Assembly: GCA_007280275.1 (NCBI GenBank)
Contig: QYQB01000036.1
Coordinates: forward strand, 1-37,567
Length of the DNA: 37,567 bases
Reading direction: 5' to 3'
Source of the DNA: a bacterium
GTDB taxonomy: Bacteria > Bacteroidota > Ignavibacteria > UBA10030
Positions 15,659 through 24,569 of this stretch are shown one piece after another. Under the pieces are notes generated by a model that saw only the letters and a program-made list of their open reading frames with translations, was not told the DNA's origin and searched no databases. The position numbers were made by a program, and so were the translations under genes. Within the stretch, counting starts at the first letter, position 1. Each line of letters starts with the position of its first letter.

Positions 15659-16974
15659 TGCAGGTACAGACAAAGTCGATGCGAAAAACGAAATTAGCAG
15701 GTGGATTGTGGACGGTACTGCTTTTGCTGGTGGTGGCAGGAGTCTGGAGCGTGGCGGTCGGGCAGTCGAAGCTGCTGATACCGATGGATCTGAAACAGAC
15801 CGATCATCTGAAGGCGTACGGAATTGCGTTCTGGGTGCTTCAGCGCAACGGTGAAGTCGACTGGCTCCTCAACTACAGAGGTGGAGCGTTCATGGTAGAT
15901 TACAGCGATGTGCTAGCGCGAGAGTGCAGAATCCGGGGTGTTCTCTTCGAGCCGGCAAGCGTTGCCGATGCATCGTCTATCTATGCAGAGGTGCAACGCG
16001 AGGACAACAACAAGGACGTTGTGCGTCTCGAGAAAGCACCAAGGATCGCCGTCTATGCACCGCCGAATTTCAAGCCGTGGGATGATGCCGTAACGCTAGC
16101 CCTAGAATACGCGGAGATACCCTACACAAAAGTTTGGGATGAGGAAGTTCTCTCGGGGAAGCTGGCTGAGTACGATTGGCTTCATCTGCATCACGAGGAC
16201 TTCACCGGGCAATACGGAAAGTTCTACGCGAACTACCGGTTCGCGCAATGGTATGTTGATCAGCAGATTCTGTACGAAAAGGAAGCGAAACGACTGGGTT
16301 TCAAGAAGGTCTCTGACGAGAAAAAAGCGATCGCCCGCAGTATCAAGGACTTTGTTGGAAATGGCGGCTTCATGTTCGCCATGTGCTCTGCAACGGACAG
16401 CTATGACATCGCTCTTGCTTCAGAGAGGGTTGACATCTGCGATGTGATGTTTGATGGCGACCCACCGGATCCTGACGCACAGAAGAAATTGGACTTCAGC
16501 AGAACGCTGGCGTTCGAGAATTTCAGACTGGACATGAATCCGATGCGGTACGAATATTCAGATATCGATATTCCAACCAGCGAGCCGCCGCCGATTCGCG
16601 ATCCAAATACGGATTATTTCACGCTGTTTGAGTTTTCCGCTAAGTACGACCCGGTTCCAACCATGCTGACCCAGAACCATGTCTCCATCGTCAAAGGATT
16701 CATGGGACAGACAACGGGATTTAAGAAAGACCTGATCAAGCGCTCGGTGACCCTTCTTGCTCAGCGTGAAGGAACGGAAGAAGTGAAGTACATTCATGGA
16801 AACTTCGGCCGCGGTACCTTCACCTGGTTCGCGGGGCACGACCCCGAAGATTACCAGCATGCAGTGGGCGATCCTCCGACCGATCTCTCGCTCCACAAGA
16901 ATTCCCCCGGATACCGGCTCATCCTCAACAACGTGTTGTTCCCTGCGGCAAAGAAGAAACAGCAGAAGACATAG
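15658..16974 (+). CDS. Secreted GATase-like protein (family often mislabelled asparagine synthetase B)
   Basis: A 438-residue protein with an N-terminal signal or anchor segment (about 15-35). The ATG at 15658 overlaps the TPR stop and has a GGGGAG site; Met8 is an alternative. The mature part begins with a conserved block, MDLKQTDHLKAYG followed by LLNYRGGAFM, that I recall from Bacteroidota proteins carrying the name asparagine synthetase B. It has none of the asparagine-synthetase features: no N-terminal catalytic Cys and no SGGxDS ATP motif. The fold instead looks like a class I glutamine amidotransferase-like domain, with Cys243 in GGFMFAMCSATDS and a late HGNFGRGTFTWFAGHDPE block. Function is unknown. 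Coupling to the TPR gene suggests a shared envelope role. Confidence 0.65.
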   Translation: MQVQTKSMRKTKLAGGLWTVLLLLVVAGVWSVAVGQSKLLIPMDLKQTDHLKAYGIAFWVLQRNGEVDWLLNYRGGAFMVDYSDVLARECRIRGVLFEPASVADASSIYAEVQREDNNKDVVRLEKAPRIAVYAPPNFKPWDDAVTLALEYAEIPYTKVWDEEVLSGKLAEYDWLHLHHEDFTGQYGKFYANYRFAQWYVDQQILYEKEAKRLGFKKVSDEKKAIARSIKDFVGNGGFMFAMCSATDSYDIALASERVDICDVMFDGDPPDPDAQKKLDFSRTLAFENFRLDMNPMRYEYSDIDIPTSEPPPIRDPNTDYFTLFEFSAKYDPVPTMLTQNHVSIVKGFMGQTTGFKKDLIKRSVTLLAQREGTEEVKYIHGNFGRGTFTWFAGHDPEDYQHAVGDPPTDLSLHKNSPGYRLILNNVLFPAAKKKQQKT

Positions 16975-17020
16975 GCGTTTTGGAAAAATTCATCCAGGTT
17001 GATGTGAACGCACAACCACA

Positions 17021-18556
17021 CTATACGCGCCCCGCTCCTCCACCGAAAACAGCCACTCCCACATCGCACTCGGCACATCGCTCTTCACGGCAATAGAATT
17101 TATAGAGTTGGATCACCCCCTGCTGTGCGCTGACTGACGAGAGGTGGAATCTCTCCTTCAAGAGTTGTCTCTGCATCGCCAGCGTGATAGAGTTATCCGC
17201 TGCCGGAGGCATTGATTCAAAGAGGCGGAGCGCCCCCTCTCGAACGATCCTGTCCTTGAAGATCCGTGCGTAAAGAAGGGTAAGCGGAATGATGGCGTTT
17301 GCAATAACGGCGTCCGTTCGTTCCGGACCGAGAGAATGCACGGGTTTCGACGATGCATGCTCAAACCGATAGTGACTGGTCCAAAAAGCGAGAGGTCTGA
17401 CAGCAAGCAAGGTACGGAGAGATTGAATTTCAGAGGTTCCGTCTCCCGAACCCTTCGTGACCTCGATGATCCTTCGGAACAGATCATCGCAGAGTATTGT
17501 CCGAACAAGAGAGGTGGCGGCTGCAATTCTAAGTGTGGGGAAGTTAACGGGTCGGGTCGGAAAGAATTGCCAATCAGCGGGGTGAAGTATGGCAGAATGG
17601 TACAAGCTTTTTCGGATTCTCCATTCGTTGGTAAGGTGACGAACAAAGACTCTGGATTCCTTGTCCTTCACCGTCTTTAGTTTTGGGAGTAAACCCGCGG
17701 CCCCCAGGAGCAGAGCCTGTAAAGCCTCTTCATTGCTTTCAATTTTCTGTACCCGAACTTCTTGCAGTGTTACCGCACGTGCGAGCCGAAGAAAAGGCTC
17801 CTGGTTCTTGCTGTATCCGAGACATTCCATCACGCCTTCGTACAACAACTGATCCCAGAATTCGCGATTCACCAGGTTCTTGAGCAGGAGCTCCGCATGG
17901 GGGGGCGGTATATCGTCCGGGTTTCCCTGAACGCGCCATCGGCTCCGACGGCCACGCTGGTCATGGACAGCAAGGAGTCGAACCTGGGCAAGCTCTCTTA
18001 AGCGCTCATCAAATCGTCGCAGCTTCAGCTCGAGCCGTTCGACACCAAGATGTCGAATCCAATCCTTCAGAAGCTCTGGACTCACAGATTGGTTTTGATC
18101 GGAACAACGGATGCGATTTCTCTGCAAGGCACGATCGTCAAGGATGGTCTTTTGCCAAAGGGAACGGATAGACTCACTAAGAAACCGCTCCAGAACGAGC
18201 ACCGGAACGTTGCGACCGCTTGAGACAAGCGTGGGTGCCTGATTGGATCCGCGCTCGAGGACTACATGAAGAATAACCTTGTTGTACCGTGGATCATTGA
18301 AGTGCTGATGATTGCGCCAACCGGCAACCGTCCGGTGAATCTCAACCTCACCATGATACGTGGCCTGGCCAATGCGAATCACCGCATTTCGAAAATCCGG
18401 ACCGCTGTCAGTATTGAGCTTCCCCACATCAAGGACATGCACCGCCTGATTCTCGGTTGTCTTGAGCGCCATCTGCTCGACGTACTGCCGGTTCCAGATG
18501 TGACGGAGAAATCGCTCGTGAATATTGAGTGTGTGCTTGCCCACGGGGAGTCGCAC
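17021..18556 (-). CDS. DUF2851 family protein
   Basis: A 511-residue cytoplasmic protein of a family of unknown function common in the Bacteroidota group. Seen: the N-terminal block ERFLRHIW, GKLNTDSGPDFRNAVIRIG, the YHGEVEIHRTVAGW strand with DPRYNKVILHVVL, and a C-terminal cysteine signature FYCREERCAECDVG typical of the family. The start is a GTG at 18556; an in-frame stop lies four codons upstream, so this or the GTG five codons later must be used. No good ribosome-binding site is visible. It is convergent with the GATase-like gene (46-nt gap). The cysteine tail may bind a metal; nothing else can be said of its job. Confidence 0.85.
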   Translation of the reverse strand: MRLPVGKHTLNIHERFLRHIWNRQYVEQMALKTTENQAVHVLDVGKLNTDSGPDFRNAVIRIGQATYHGEVEIHRTVAGWRNHQHFNDPRYNKVILHVVLERGSNQAPTLVSSGRNVPVLVLERFLSESIRSLWQKTILDDRALQRNRIRCSDQNQSVSPELLKDWIRHLGVERLELKLRRFDERLRELAQVRLLAVHDQRGRRSRWRVQGNPDDIPPPHAELLLKNLVNREFWDQLLYEGVMECLGYSKNQEPFLRLARAVTLQEVRVQKIESNEEALQALLLGAAGLLPKLKTVKDKESRVFVRHLTNEWRIRKSLYHSAILHPADWQFFPTRPVNFPTLRIAAATSLVRTILCDDLFRRIIEVTKGSGDGTSEIQSLRTLLAVRPLAFWTSHYRFEHASSKPVHSLGPERTDAVIANAIIPLTLLYARIFKDRIVREGALRLFESMPPAADNSITLAMQRQLLKERFHLSSVSAQQGVIQLYKFYCREERCAECDVGVAVFGGGAGRV

Positions 18557-18614
18557 GAAGCTGGTTATGTCTTGCAGTCAAGAGATGTTTGACCGCGGGG
18601 GTTAGCGGGATGCT

Positions 18615-18649
18615 GAAAAAGAAAACCGCCCGCCTTTCGGGGTGGGGTT
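18615..18649 (-). terminator. Likely terminator after pyrF
   Basis: On the minus strand an imperfect GC-rich hairpin (18649-18624, with small bulges) around a CGAAA loop is followed by TTTTCTTTTT. It begins 13 nt after the pyrF stop. Confidence 0.5.
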
Positions 18650-18662
18650 CTTCAACAACCCT

Positions 18663-19484
18663 CTAGGAAAAGAATTGAGTGCGGAGTTCTTGAATTTGAT
18701 TGCGGAGATGTTGAGCCTCGGCCCTTGCTGCGTTTGCGAAGTCTTTGCCGGACGAGGCATAGAGAACACTGCGGCTGGCGTTGATGACGGCAAGCAGCCC
18801 GTTCTTGTCACAGCCATAACGCACGGCGGACTCAAGATCGCCCCCCTGTTTACCAATCCCCGGGATAAGAATTGGCATCGATGGCGCGATGTCGCGGATT
18901 GGCTGCAGCTCGGCCGGATGGGTTGCCCCAACGACAAGTCCAATATTCTGTTTGGTGTTCCACTTCACTGTTGTCTGGATGACCTTCTCGTACAGCGGCC
19001 GTCCATGGATTGTGAGTCGTTGAAAATCATTGGAACCCTCGTTGGACGTCAGGGCCAGGACAAACGCACAGTGACGATCGCTCCGGATGAAAGGCTCAAC
19101 GGAGTCGTATCCCAGGTACGGGTTTACCGTGGCCGCATCGAAGGCGAGCTCTTCGTACAATGCGCTCGCGTACCGCTCTGCAGTATTTCCAATGTCTCCG
19201 CGCTTACCATCTCCAATCGTTACGATATGGCATGGAATCACGGCAAGCGTTTCCTGGAGAACGTGCCAGCCCCGCTCACCCAGGGCCTCGTAGAATGCAA
19301 GATTCAGCTTGTAAGCGCAGACAAGATCGCTGGTGGCTTCGATGATTTGTCGATTGAACCGCAGCACGGCATTCCTAGACACGCCAAGGTGGCGCGGCAG
19401 TTTTGCCGGATCGGTGTCAAGACCCACGCAGAGAAGAGACCGGTTCTTGCGTTGAACCTTCAACAACTTATCGATGAATTTCAT
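18663..19484 (-). CDS. pyrF: Orotidine 5'-phosphate decarboxylase, type 2
   Basis: A 273-residue cytoplasmic enzyme that converts orotidine 5'-phosphate to UMP, the last step of de novo pyrimidine synthesis. Seen: LCVGLDTDP near the start, AYKLNLAFYEALG, and the catalytic Asp-Lys-Asp set in GDGKRGDIGNTA (Asp92, Lys94, Asp97), then TVNPYLGYDSVEPF. Length and the GDGKRGDI form belong to subfamily 2, found in Bacteroidota and Actinobacteria, rather than the shorter E. coli type. It follows dcd by 56 nt, grouping two pyrimidine genes. Confidence 0.96.
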   Translation of the reverse strand: MKFIDKLLKVQRKNRSLLCVGLDTDPAKLPRHLGVSRNAVLRFNRQIIEATSDLVCAYKLNLAFYEALGERGWHVLQETLAVIPCHIVTIGDGKRGDIGNTAERYASALYEELAFDAATVNPYLGYDSVEPFIRSDRHCAFVLALTSNEGSNDFQRLTIHGRPLYEKVIQTTVKWNTKQNIGLVVGATHPAELQPIRDIAPSMPILIPGIGKQGGDLESAVRYGCDKNGLLAVINASRSVLYASSGKDFANAARAEAQHLRNQIQELRTQFFS

Positions 19485-19540
19485 TTGTAGAGTCTTTCAG
19501 CCTATGATGAACGCTCAACGGTACAGGCGATGGTCGCTTT

Positions 19541-20077
19541 CTATTTGAAATTTTTCCACATCATTGACTCAACAGGTTTCACGGTCCGCTTGTTGTACTT
19601 CGCACCCGGCTTCTTGTTGTAGGCAACGTCTACATCGCCTGAGATTTCAAAGTAGATCAACTGCCCGATGGGCATGCCGGTATAGATTCGAACCGGATGC
19701 CGAACTGAGATCTCGAGCGTCCATGTATTGCAGAACCCAACATCTCCTTTTCCGGCGGTTGCGTGGATGTCGATGCCGAGCCGGCCGATGCTGCTCTTTC
19801 CTTCAAGAAACGGAACGTGGGCGTGGGTCTCTGTGTATTCTTGCGTCACGCCGAGATACAATCTGCCTGGGACGAGGAGCATCCCCTCGTCTGGGATTTT
19901 GAAGTGCTGAACCTTGTTATGTTTTCTGCAGTCCAGAATCTCGTCTTTGTACATCGCAAGCCACTCGCCAAGGTGTACGTCGTAGCTGTTCGAGCCAAGG
20001 TGTTTTCGATGAAACGGCTTGATCACAATTGTACCGTGGTTCACCTCCTCGAGAATTCTCTTGTCGGAAAGAATCAT
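19541..20077 (-). CDS. dcd: dCTP deaminase
   Basis: A 178-residue enzyme that deaminates dCTP to dUTP and so feeds dTMP synthesis. The frame is open to 20185, but the ATG at 20077 has an AAGGAA site and starts the family N-terminus MILSDKRILEEV. Seen: HLGSNSYDVHLG, FLEGKSSIGRLGI (triphosphate and active-site loop), the NTWTLEIS segment with catalytic Glu122, and the C-terminal TGMPIGQLIYF. It is slightly shorter than the E. coli enzyme (193). Whether it also has dUTPase activity, as some family members do, cannot be told here. It follows DUF1634 by 46 nt. Confidence 0.95.
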   Translation of the reverse strand: MILSDKRILEEVNHGTIVIKPFHRKHLGSNSYDVHLGEWLAMYKDEILDCRKHNKVQHFKIPDEGMLLVPGRLYLGVTQEYTETHAHVPFLEGKSSIGRLGIDIHATAGKGDVGFCNTWTLEISVRHPVRIYTGMPIGQLIYFEISGDVDVAYNKKPGAKYNKRTVKPVESMMWKNFK

Positions 20078-20123
20078 TGTTTCCTTTTGAATTGAGAGTA
20101 GATAAGGACCTCCCGGTAATAGA

Positions 20124-20510
20124 TTACCGGAGTGAGAACACAAGCTCACCGAGCAGCATGGCGAAGACAACGAGCGCAACGACAACGAAACGCCGATCTT
20201 TTTCCGCCGCGAATCCCGCCGCTGCCGTCAAGACCCGAAGGAAGGGGGTCAACATCAAGAGCAATAACCCTGCAAACATCAGCGTAACGGGGTCGAGAGA
20301 ACCGGCCAACAAGCTCCGGAAGACTTCGCCGGGAGGCGGATTCTCACTTGGCAGGCGAAGAGAGCCGGCAGAAAGCCATGCGAGCAAGAGTCCGGCGACC
20401 ATAAGACCGGCGCTGGTCCAGACGCCGAACCGAAGTGTCCGTCCAACCCAGCGCTCGACAAGATGGTGCGCGCCTGAATCTTTCCCGGTTGTCAACCCAT
20501 CGGTGTTCAA
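20124..20510 (-). CDS. DUF1634 membrane protein, TTG start coupled to the exporter gene
   Basis: A 128-residue protein with three hydrophobic helices (TLRFGVWTSAGLMVAGLLLA, SLDPVTLMFAGLLLLMLTPF, and VVVALVVFAMLLGELVF), the DUF1634 pattern with TPFLRVLTAAAGF in the middle. An ATG at 20567 is in frame but would lie 60 nt inside the exporter gene with no ribosome-binding site. A TTG at 20510 has GGAG upstream and overlaps the exporter TGA as TTGA, so it is preferred. DUF1634 commonly follows TauE/SafE exporters, as here, and may be a partner subunit. Confidence 0.8.
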   Translation of the reverse strand: MNTDGLTTGKDSGAHHLVERWVGRTLRFGVWTSAGLMVAGLLLAWLSAGSLRLPSENPPPGEVFRSLLAGSLDPVTLMFAGLLLLMLTPFLRVLTAAAGFAAEKDRRFVVVALVVFAMLLGELVFSLR

Positions 20511-21325
20511 AGCGTTCTCCAAAACATCCAGATTGATACAAGAACCAGAACAACAGCAAAAATCCATGGAAGAAACGATCCCTTGATGCGGCGATTCACA
20601 CTGACACCAAGAAACGAACCCCCCAGAACGCCGAGCACAGCAGGGGAAACGATCATGGGATTCAGATGACCGTGCGCAAAGTAGATGAATGCGCTGGCAG
20701 CCGCTGTGACGCCGATCATGAAATTGCTCGTTGCAGTTGCGGCTTTCATGGGCATTCCCGCCACCATGTGCATCGCCGGGACCTTAAAGATGCCACCGCC
20801 GACGCCGAGCAATCCGGAGATGTTCCCCGCAATGAATGAGATCACGAGAACTACCGGCACGCGCTTAACGGAGTACGTCACAACCGTATCGGTTGCCTCA
20901 TCCCTGTAACTGGAGGAGAAAGAGCCGTTGATGACAGGGGCGGCCGCGTCGATGTCAGACCTCGTTCTCCAAATCATCATGAAAGAGACAAAGAGGAGAA
21001 GGGCGGCAAAGATGCGCGACAACACTTCACCGCTGAGAATGTTTGCCGTCACGCCGCCAAAGATTGCTCCAATGACTGTCGCGATTTCCAGAACCATTCC
21101 AAGTCGCAGGTTAACCGTCTGTCGTTCCACGTTCATCGCTGCTCCCGCGCTCGATGTCGCGATGACAGCAAGAATGCTGGTGGCAATCGCTTGGTGCATC
21201 GGAAGTCCGAAGACAAGTGCAAGGAAGGGGATAAGGAAGACGCCGCCCCCCAGGCCAAGCATTGCCCCCATCGTTCCCGCCACACCACCGCCAAGGACCA
21301 GAAGAAGAAAAGAAACTGTCGACAT
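20507..21325 (-). CDS. TauE/SafE family sulfite/anion exporter-like permease
   Basis: A 272-residue inner-membrane protein with about eight hydrophobic helices in two related halves. The repeated glycine-rich motif is visible in both: GAMLGLGGGVFLIPFLAL near the start and GLLGVGGGIFKVPAMHM in the second half. Members move sulfite, sulfoacetate or other organosulfur anions outward; the substrate here is unknown, and no sulfur gene lies nearby. A hydrophilic loop (about 125-150) separates the halves. It has its own predicted promoter and is followed by DUF1634 with overlapping codons. Confidence 0.88.
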   Translation of the reverse strand: MSTVSFLLLVLGGGVAGTMGAMLGLGGGVFLIPFLALVFGLPMHQAIATSILAVIATSSAGAAMNVERQTVNLRLGMVLEIATVIGAIFGGVTANILSGEVLSRIFAALLLFVSFMMIWRTRSDIDAAAPVINGSFSSSYRDEATDTVVTYSVKRVPVVLVISFIAGNISGLLGVGGGIFKVPAMHMVAGMPMKAATATSNFMIGVTAAASAFIYFAHGHLNPMIVSPAVLGVLGGSFLGVSVNRRIKGSFLPWIFAVVLVLVSIWMFWRTL

Positions 21326-21357
21326 TTCTATGAAATCTCTTGTTGAAGAATTGAATC

Positions 21358-21386
21358 AGGATAACAAAAAGAGCGGAGAGTTTCAA
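21358..21386 (-). promoter_or_regulatory. Sigma-70-like promoter of the exporter-dcd-pyrF operon
   Basis: On the minus strand TTGAAA (21386-21381), a 17-nt spacer and TATCCT (21363-21358) lie 32 nt before the ATG of the TauE-like gene. The -10 box is close to TATCTT of the promoter at 2198-2227. Confidence 0.6.
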
Positions 21387-21457
21387 TGAGAGGAGCTTGG
21401 CAAAAAGGAGCCGCGCATGAAGCAAATCCTCGAGATGGTCCCGGCATGAGCAACTGG

Positions 21458-22693
21458 CTAGTGCTCTTTTCGATTGGCATAGAAATTCATTAACAGGCCA
21501 ACCATCGACATATTGGCGACGAGGGCAGAACCCCCGTAACTGAGGAATGGAAGAGGAATACCAATGACAGGGAGCAATCCCATGGACATTCCGATATTCA
21601 CGAGAACGTGAAAACCAAAGATTCCCGTGATTCCGATTGACGCGGCACTGGCGAACTTGTTTTTCGAAAGTCCGGCTACATTAACCCCGTGGAGCAAGAG
21701 TCCCGTGAAAAGACCAATCACCAGTGAAGCACCAACAAACCCAAACTCTTCACCGGGCACGCAAAAGATGAAATCGGTCCATTGTTCAGGGATAAAGTTC
21801 AATTGTGTTTGTGTTCCCTGCAGGTAGCCTTTTCCGAAAAATCCTCCCGATCCGATGGCGACTTTCGATTGATATACATTGTACCCCGCCCCCTTTTGTT
21901 CAGACCCCGGGTTTATGAAGGTCGAAATACGCTTTTGTTGGTACGCCGGCATTCGCTCGTAGACCGCCTGAACAGACAATCCCACAGCAAGCGTCAGACC
22001 AAAGGCGACCGCCACGGCGAATCTGTTCTGGCGAGTGAGATACAACAGCGTTCCGCTGACGAGCAACGAGACGAGAAAGACGAGCGTTCCGAACAGCGCA
22101 CCGGCCGCAGCGACGATGGGGGCGACGATAGCGGCGAGAACAAAATTGGAAGCCCCCGCCCAATAAAGAACGGGCAACACCATTGCGAAAAAGACCACAG
22201 CGGTTCCCAGGTCGGGTTGGGCAAGGATCAGCACCATCGGTACGATGACAATACCGATGGCAAGCATGAGATGCTTCGCGTTGGATAATGTGATGGATGT
22301 CCGCGCGAGGAACGACGATAACGCAAGCACGGTGGCCACCTTCGCAAATTCGGATGGTTGACCGCCGAAGGAAGCCAGACCACCCGAGCCGCCCAGTCCG
22401 AACCAACTCTTTGATCCCGAAACCCGTTCTCCAACAACGAGGACGACAAGAAGCAATCCAAGGTTCAAGATGTAAAGAGGAAACGAAATCCGTTGCAGGG
22501 TCTTGAGGGGAAAAAAAGCCATGATGAAAAGTGCGACGAGGCCGATGGCAGCCCAGACGACTTGTTTCTTGAACGCGGCAGCTGCACCGACATCGAATGT
22601 TGCGCTGTAAACCGAGAACAATCCGAGGATAACGAGACCAAGACAGATCAGCAGAGCCTTGGCGTCGAAATACTCTTTAAGGTAATCGAACAT
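21458..22693 (-). CDS. rodA: Rod-shape peptidoglycan polymerase RodA (SEDS family)
   Basis: A 411-residue inner-membrane glycosyltransferase that polymerises lipid II during side-wall elongation, working with PBP2. About ten hydrophobic helices, the early GLVILGLFSVYSAT, the SKSWFGLGG loop, the ARPD-like LAQPDLGTAVVF, the WTDFIFCVPGEEFGFVG segment bearing the catalytic Asp of SEDS proteins, and the late LPFLSYGGSALVANM signature are all present. A strong AAGGAGG site precedes the ATG. It follows mrdA by 43 nt. RodA rather than FtsW is favoured by the neighbouring mrdA and mre genes. Confidence 0.95.
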   Translation of the reverse strand: MFDYLKEYFDAKALLICLGLVILGLFSVYSATFDVGAAAAFKKQVVWAAIGLVALFIMAFFPLKTLQRISFPLYILNLGLLLVVLVVGERVSGSKSWFGLGGSGGLASFGGQPSEFAKVATVLALSSFLARTSITLSNAKHLMLAIGIVIVPMVLILAQPDLGTAVVFFAMVLPVLYWAGASNFVLAAIVAPIVAAAGALFGTLVFLVSLLVSGTLLYLTRQNRFAVAVAFGLTLAVGLSVQAVYERMPAYQQKRISTFINPGSEQKGAGYNVYQSKVAIGSGGFFGKGYLQGTQTQLNFIPEQWTDFIFCVPGEEFGFVGASLVIGLFTGLLLHGVNVAGLSKNKFASAASIGITGIFGFHVLVNIGMSMGLLPVIGIPLPFLSYGGSALVANMSMVGLLMNFYANRKEH

Positions 22694-22736
22694 AAACCTC
22701 CTTGCGTCAGATCCTCAATGCTCGCACGTCGATCAT

Positions 22737-24569
22737 CTAATGGGTTGCCGGGGTCATTGTCCTTGCCACGGTTTTCTGCGCCGGGGCGGGTTTCGGCTTG
22801 TTTCGTATCAACTCGCCATACAAGTACTTTTCCATAATCATGCCCGCGAGTGGCGCCGCCTTCGCGCCGCCAAACCCGGAGTTCTCAAGCATCACGGCAA
22901 CTGCAATTTTTGGGTTGTCGAAGGGGGCGAAGCCGACATACCAAGCGTGGTCTTTTCCGTGCGGGTTCTCTGCCGTACCGGTCTTACCGGCCGAAAGAAT
23001 TCCCGGAATGCGCGCAAGAGCCCCGGTTCCGCCGGGGGATTGGACGACACGCAGCATACCCTCCCGGATTAATTCCATCACGTGCGGAGACAAACCGACG
23101 AGACTGGAATCGCGCGGGATGGGCTCGATCTTTTTCGTTTCTTTGTTTCGAACAAGCTCCACAGCGTGAGGCCGGTATACCGTTCCTCCGTTGGCCAGCG
23201 CCGCGGCGTAGCGTACCATCTGTAATGGCGAAACACCGACTTCCCCCTGACCGATCGCAAGGCTGATGAGAAAACCCTGCGTCCACTTGCCTTTGCCATA
23301 CCGTGAATCGTAGTACTCGGTCGAAGGCAAGAGACCTGTTGTTTCTTCTCCTGTGTCGGTATTGCTTGTTTGTCCGAAACCGAAACGGCGGCCGTATTCG
23401 GTCCATGTATCAAATCCAACTTTCAGCATCAGCTGGTAGAAGAAAACGTTGCATGATTTCTGAATTGCCTCAACGACATTCACAGAACCATGGACGTGAA
23501 GGTCCTTAAACACCCTGTTGCCGAAACGGAATCCACCGGTGCAGTTAATTCGATAGTTCTCGTCAATAATTCCTTCCTGTAACGCCGCTGCAGCAAGAAC
23601 CATCTTAAACGTTGAGCCCGGGGGGTACCGGGTGAGTGTGGCACGGTTGTAGAGCGGTTTGGCCGGATTGGACTGGAGCTCGGACCAGAGATCAGCCGGC
23701 GTCACACCGCTCATGATTGATGGATCGTAGTCGGGCTTGCTGACGAGGGCGAGAAGGCCGCCGCCGTTTGGATCCATGGCTACGATCGCCCCGCTGTAGG
23801 TAGTCATCAACGACTCAGCGAGCGCCTGCAAACCGACATCAATGCTGAGAAGGAGGTCGGAACCCTCTTTCGCAGAGACGTTCCGCTTGCCGTCCTCGAA
23901 ACTTCCTATGATTTGTCCTTTTGAGTTGACCGAGACATATTCAAATCCTTTTGTTCCTCTGAGTAAAGGCTCGTAACGGGCTTCCAGCCCTGCGACGCCA
24001 ACGAGGTCCCCGGGTCTGTAGTACTCGTCTGTTTCCGAAAGCTGAGCGTCAGCGATTTCACGACGATAGCCGAGAAGGTGCGATGCATGCGCCTTCGTTG
24101 GGTACACGCGCTTCGACTCAACCTGGAACGAGACTCCGCGAAAGGTGGTAAAGTTCTCCTCGATGGCTGCGAGCGTTCTCATGTCAACATCGCGCTTGAT
24201 GCGGGCAGGCAGAAATGGAGAATAGGCTCGCGCCCGCGCGACGCGCTCTTCAAGCATCTGAGGTTCCATCTGCAGGATAGACGAGAGGAGTGCAATATTG
24301 CGTTTTTCAAACTCTGCCGGAACGAGGGTGACGGAGTACGATGGTCCAACGTCAACGAAGAGCTTCCCATAACGGTCATACAGGTACCCGCGGACCGGGT
24401 CCTTGACCAGGGCGCGGACGCTGTTCTCTTCCGACTTCTTGTCAAGCTCCACATGGTACAACAGCTGAAGCTGATACAATCTCAGCATTAGGACGGCAAA
24501 CATCACGAAGACAACAATGATGAGGGTTCTGCGCCGCTCCGGGGAGCCAAAGTGTTCGTCGTGAATCAT
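22737..24569 (-). CDS. mrdA: Penicillin-binding protein 2 (elongasome transpeptidase)
   Basis: A 610-residue class B penicillin-binding protein that cross-links peptidoglycan during cell elongation. It has one membrane segment (about 15-38), a pedestal domain with DPVRGYLYDRYGK and LVGVAGLEARYE, and a transpeptidase domain with the three catalytic motifs: STFK (Ser319, Lys322), SCN (372-374, in place of the common SxN), and KTGT (from Lys529). The ATG overlaps the mreD stop as ATGA. A proline/alanine-rich tail of about 30 residues follows the catalytic domain. Its partner RodA is next in the operon. Confidence 0.95.
   Translation of the reverse strand: MIHDEHFGSPERRRTLIIVVFVMFAVLMLRLYQLQLLYHVELDKKSEENSVRALVKDPVRGYLYDRYGKLFVDVGPSYSVTLVPAEFEKRNIALLSSILQMEPQMLEERVARARAYSPFLPARIKRDVDMRTLAAIEENFTTFRGVSFQVESKRVYPTKAHASHLLGYRREIADAQLSETDEYYRPGDLVGVAGLEARYEPLLRGTKGFEYVSVNSKGQIIGSFEDGKRNVSAKEGSDLLLSIDVGLQALAESLMTTYSGAIVAMDPNGGGLLALVSKPDYDPSIMSGVTPADLWSELQSNPAKPLYNRATLTRYPPGSTFKMVLAAAALQEGIIDENYRINCTGGFRFGNRVFKDLHVHGSVNVVEAIQKSCNVFFYQLMLKVGFDTWTEYGRRFGFGQTSNTDTGEETTGLLPSTEYYDSRYGKGKWTQGFLISLAIGQGEVGVSPLQMVRYAAALANGGTVYRPHAVELVRNKETKKIEPIPRDSSLVGLSPHVMELIREGMLRVVQSPGGTGALARIPGILSAGKTGTAENPHGKDHAWYVGFAPFDNPKIAVAVMLENSGFGGAKAAPLAGMIMEKYLYGELIRNKPKPAPAQKTVARTMTPATH

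Noticed and set aside
15658-16974. Naming this gene asparagine synthetase B
   Set aside because: It has a signal peptide and lacks both the N-terminal catalytic Cys and the ATP-binding SGGxDS motif of asparagine synthetases.
17898-17904. G7 run in the DUF2851 gene, and similar 7-base runs in thrA and thrC
   Set aside because: They are shorter, lie deep in conserved housekeeping-type genes, and are not placed to switch expression; treated as chance.
18642-19490. A 282-codon plus-strand open frame opposite pyrF
   Set aside because: It covers exactly the pyrF gene on the other strand; pyrF has all catalytic motifs.
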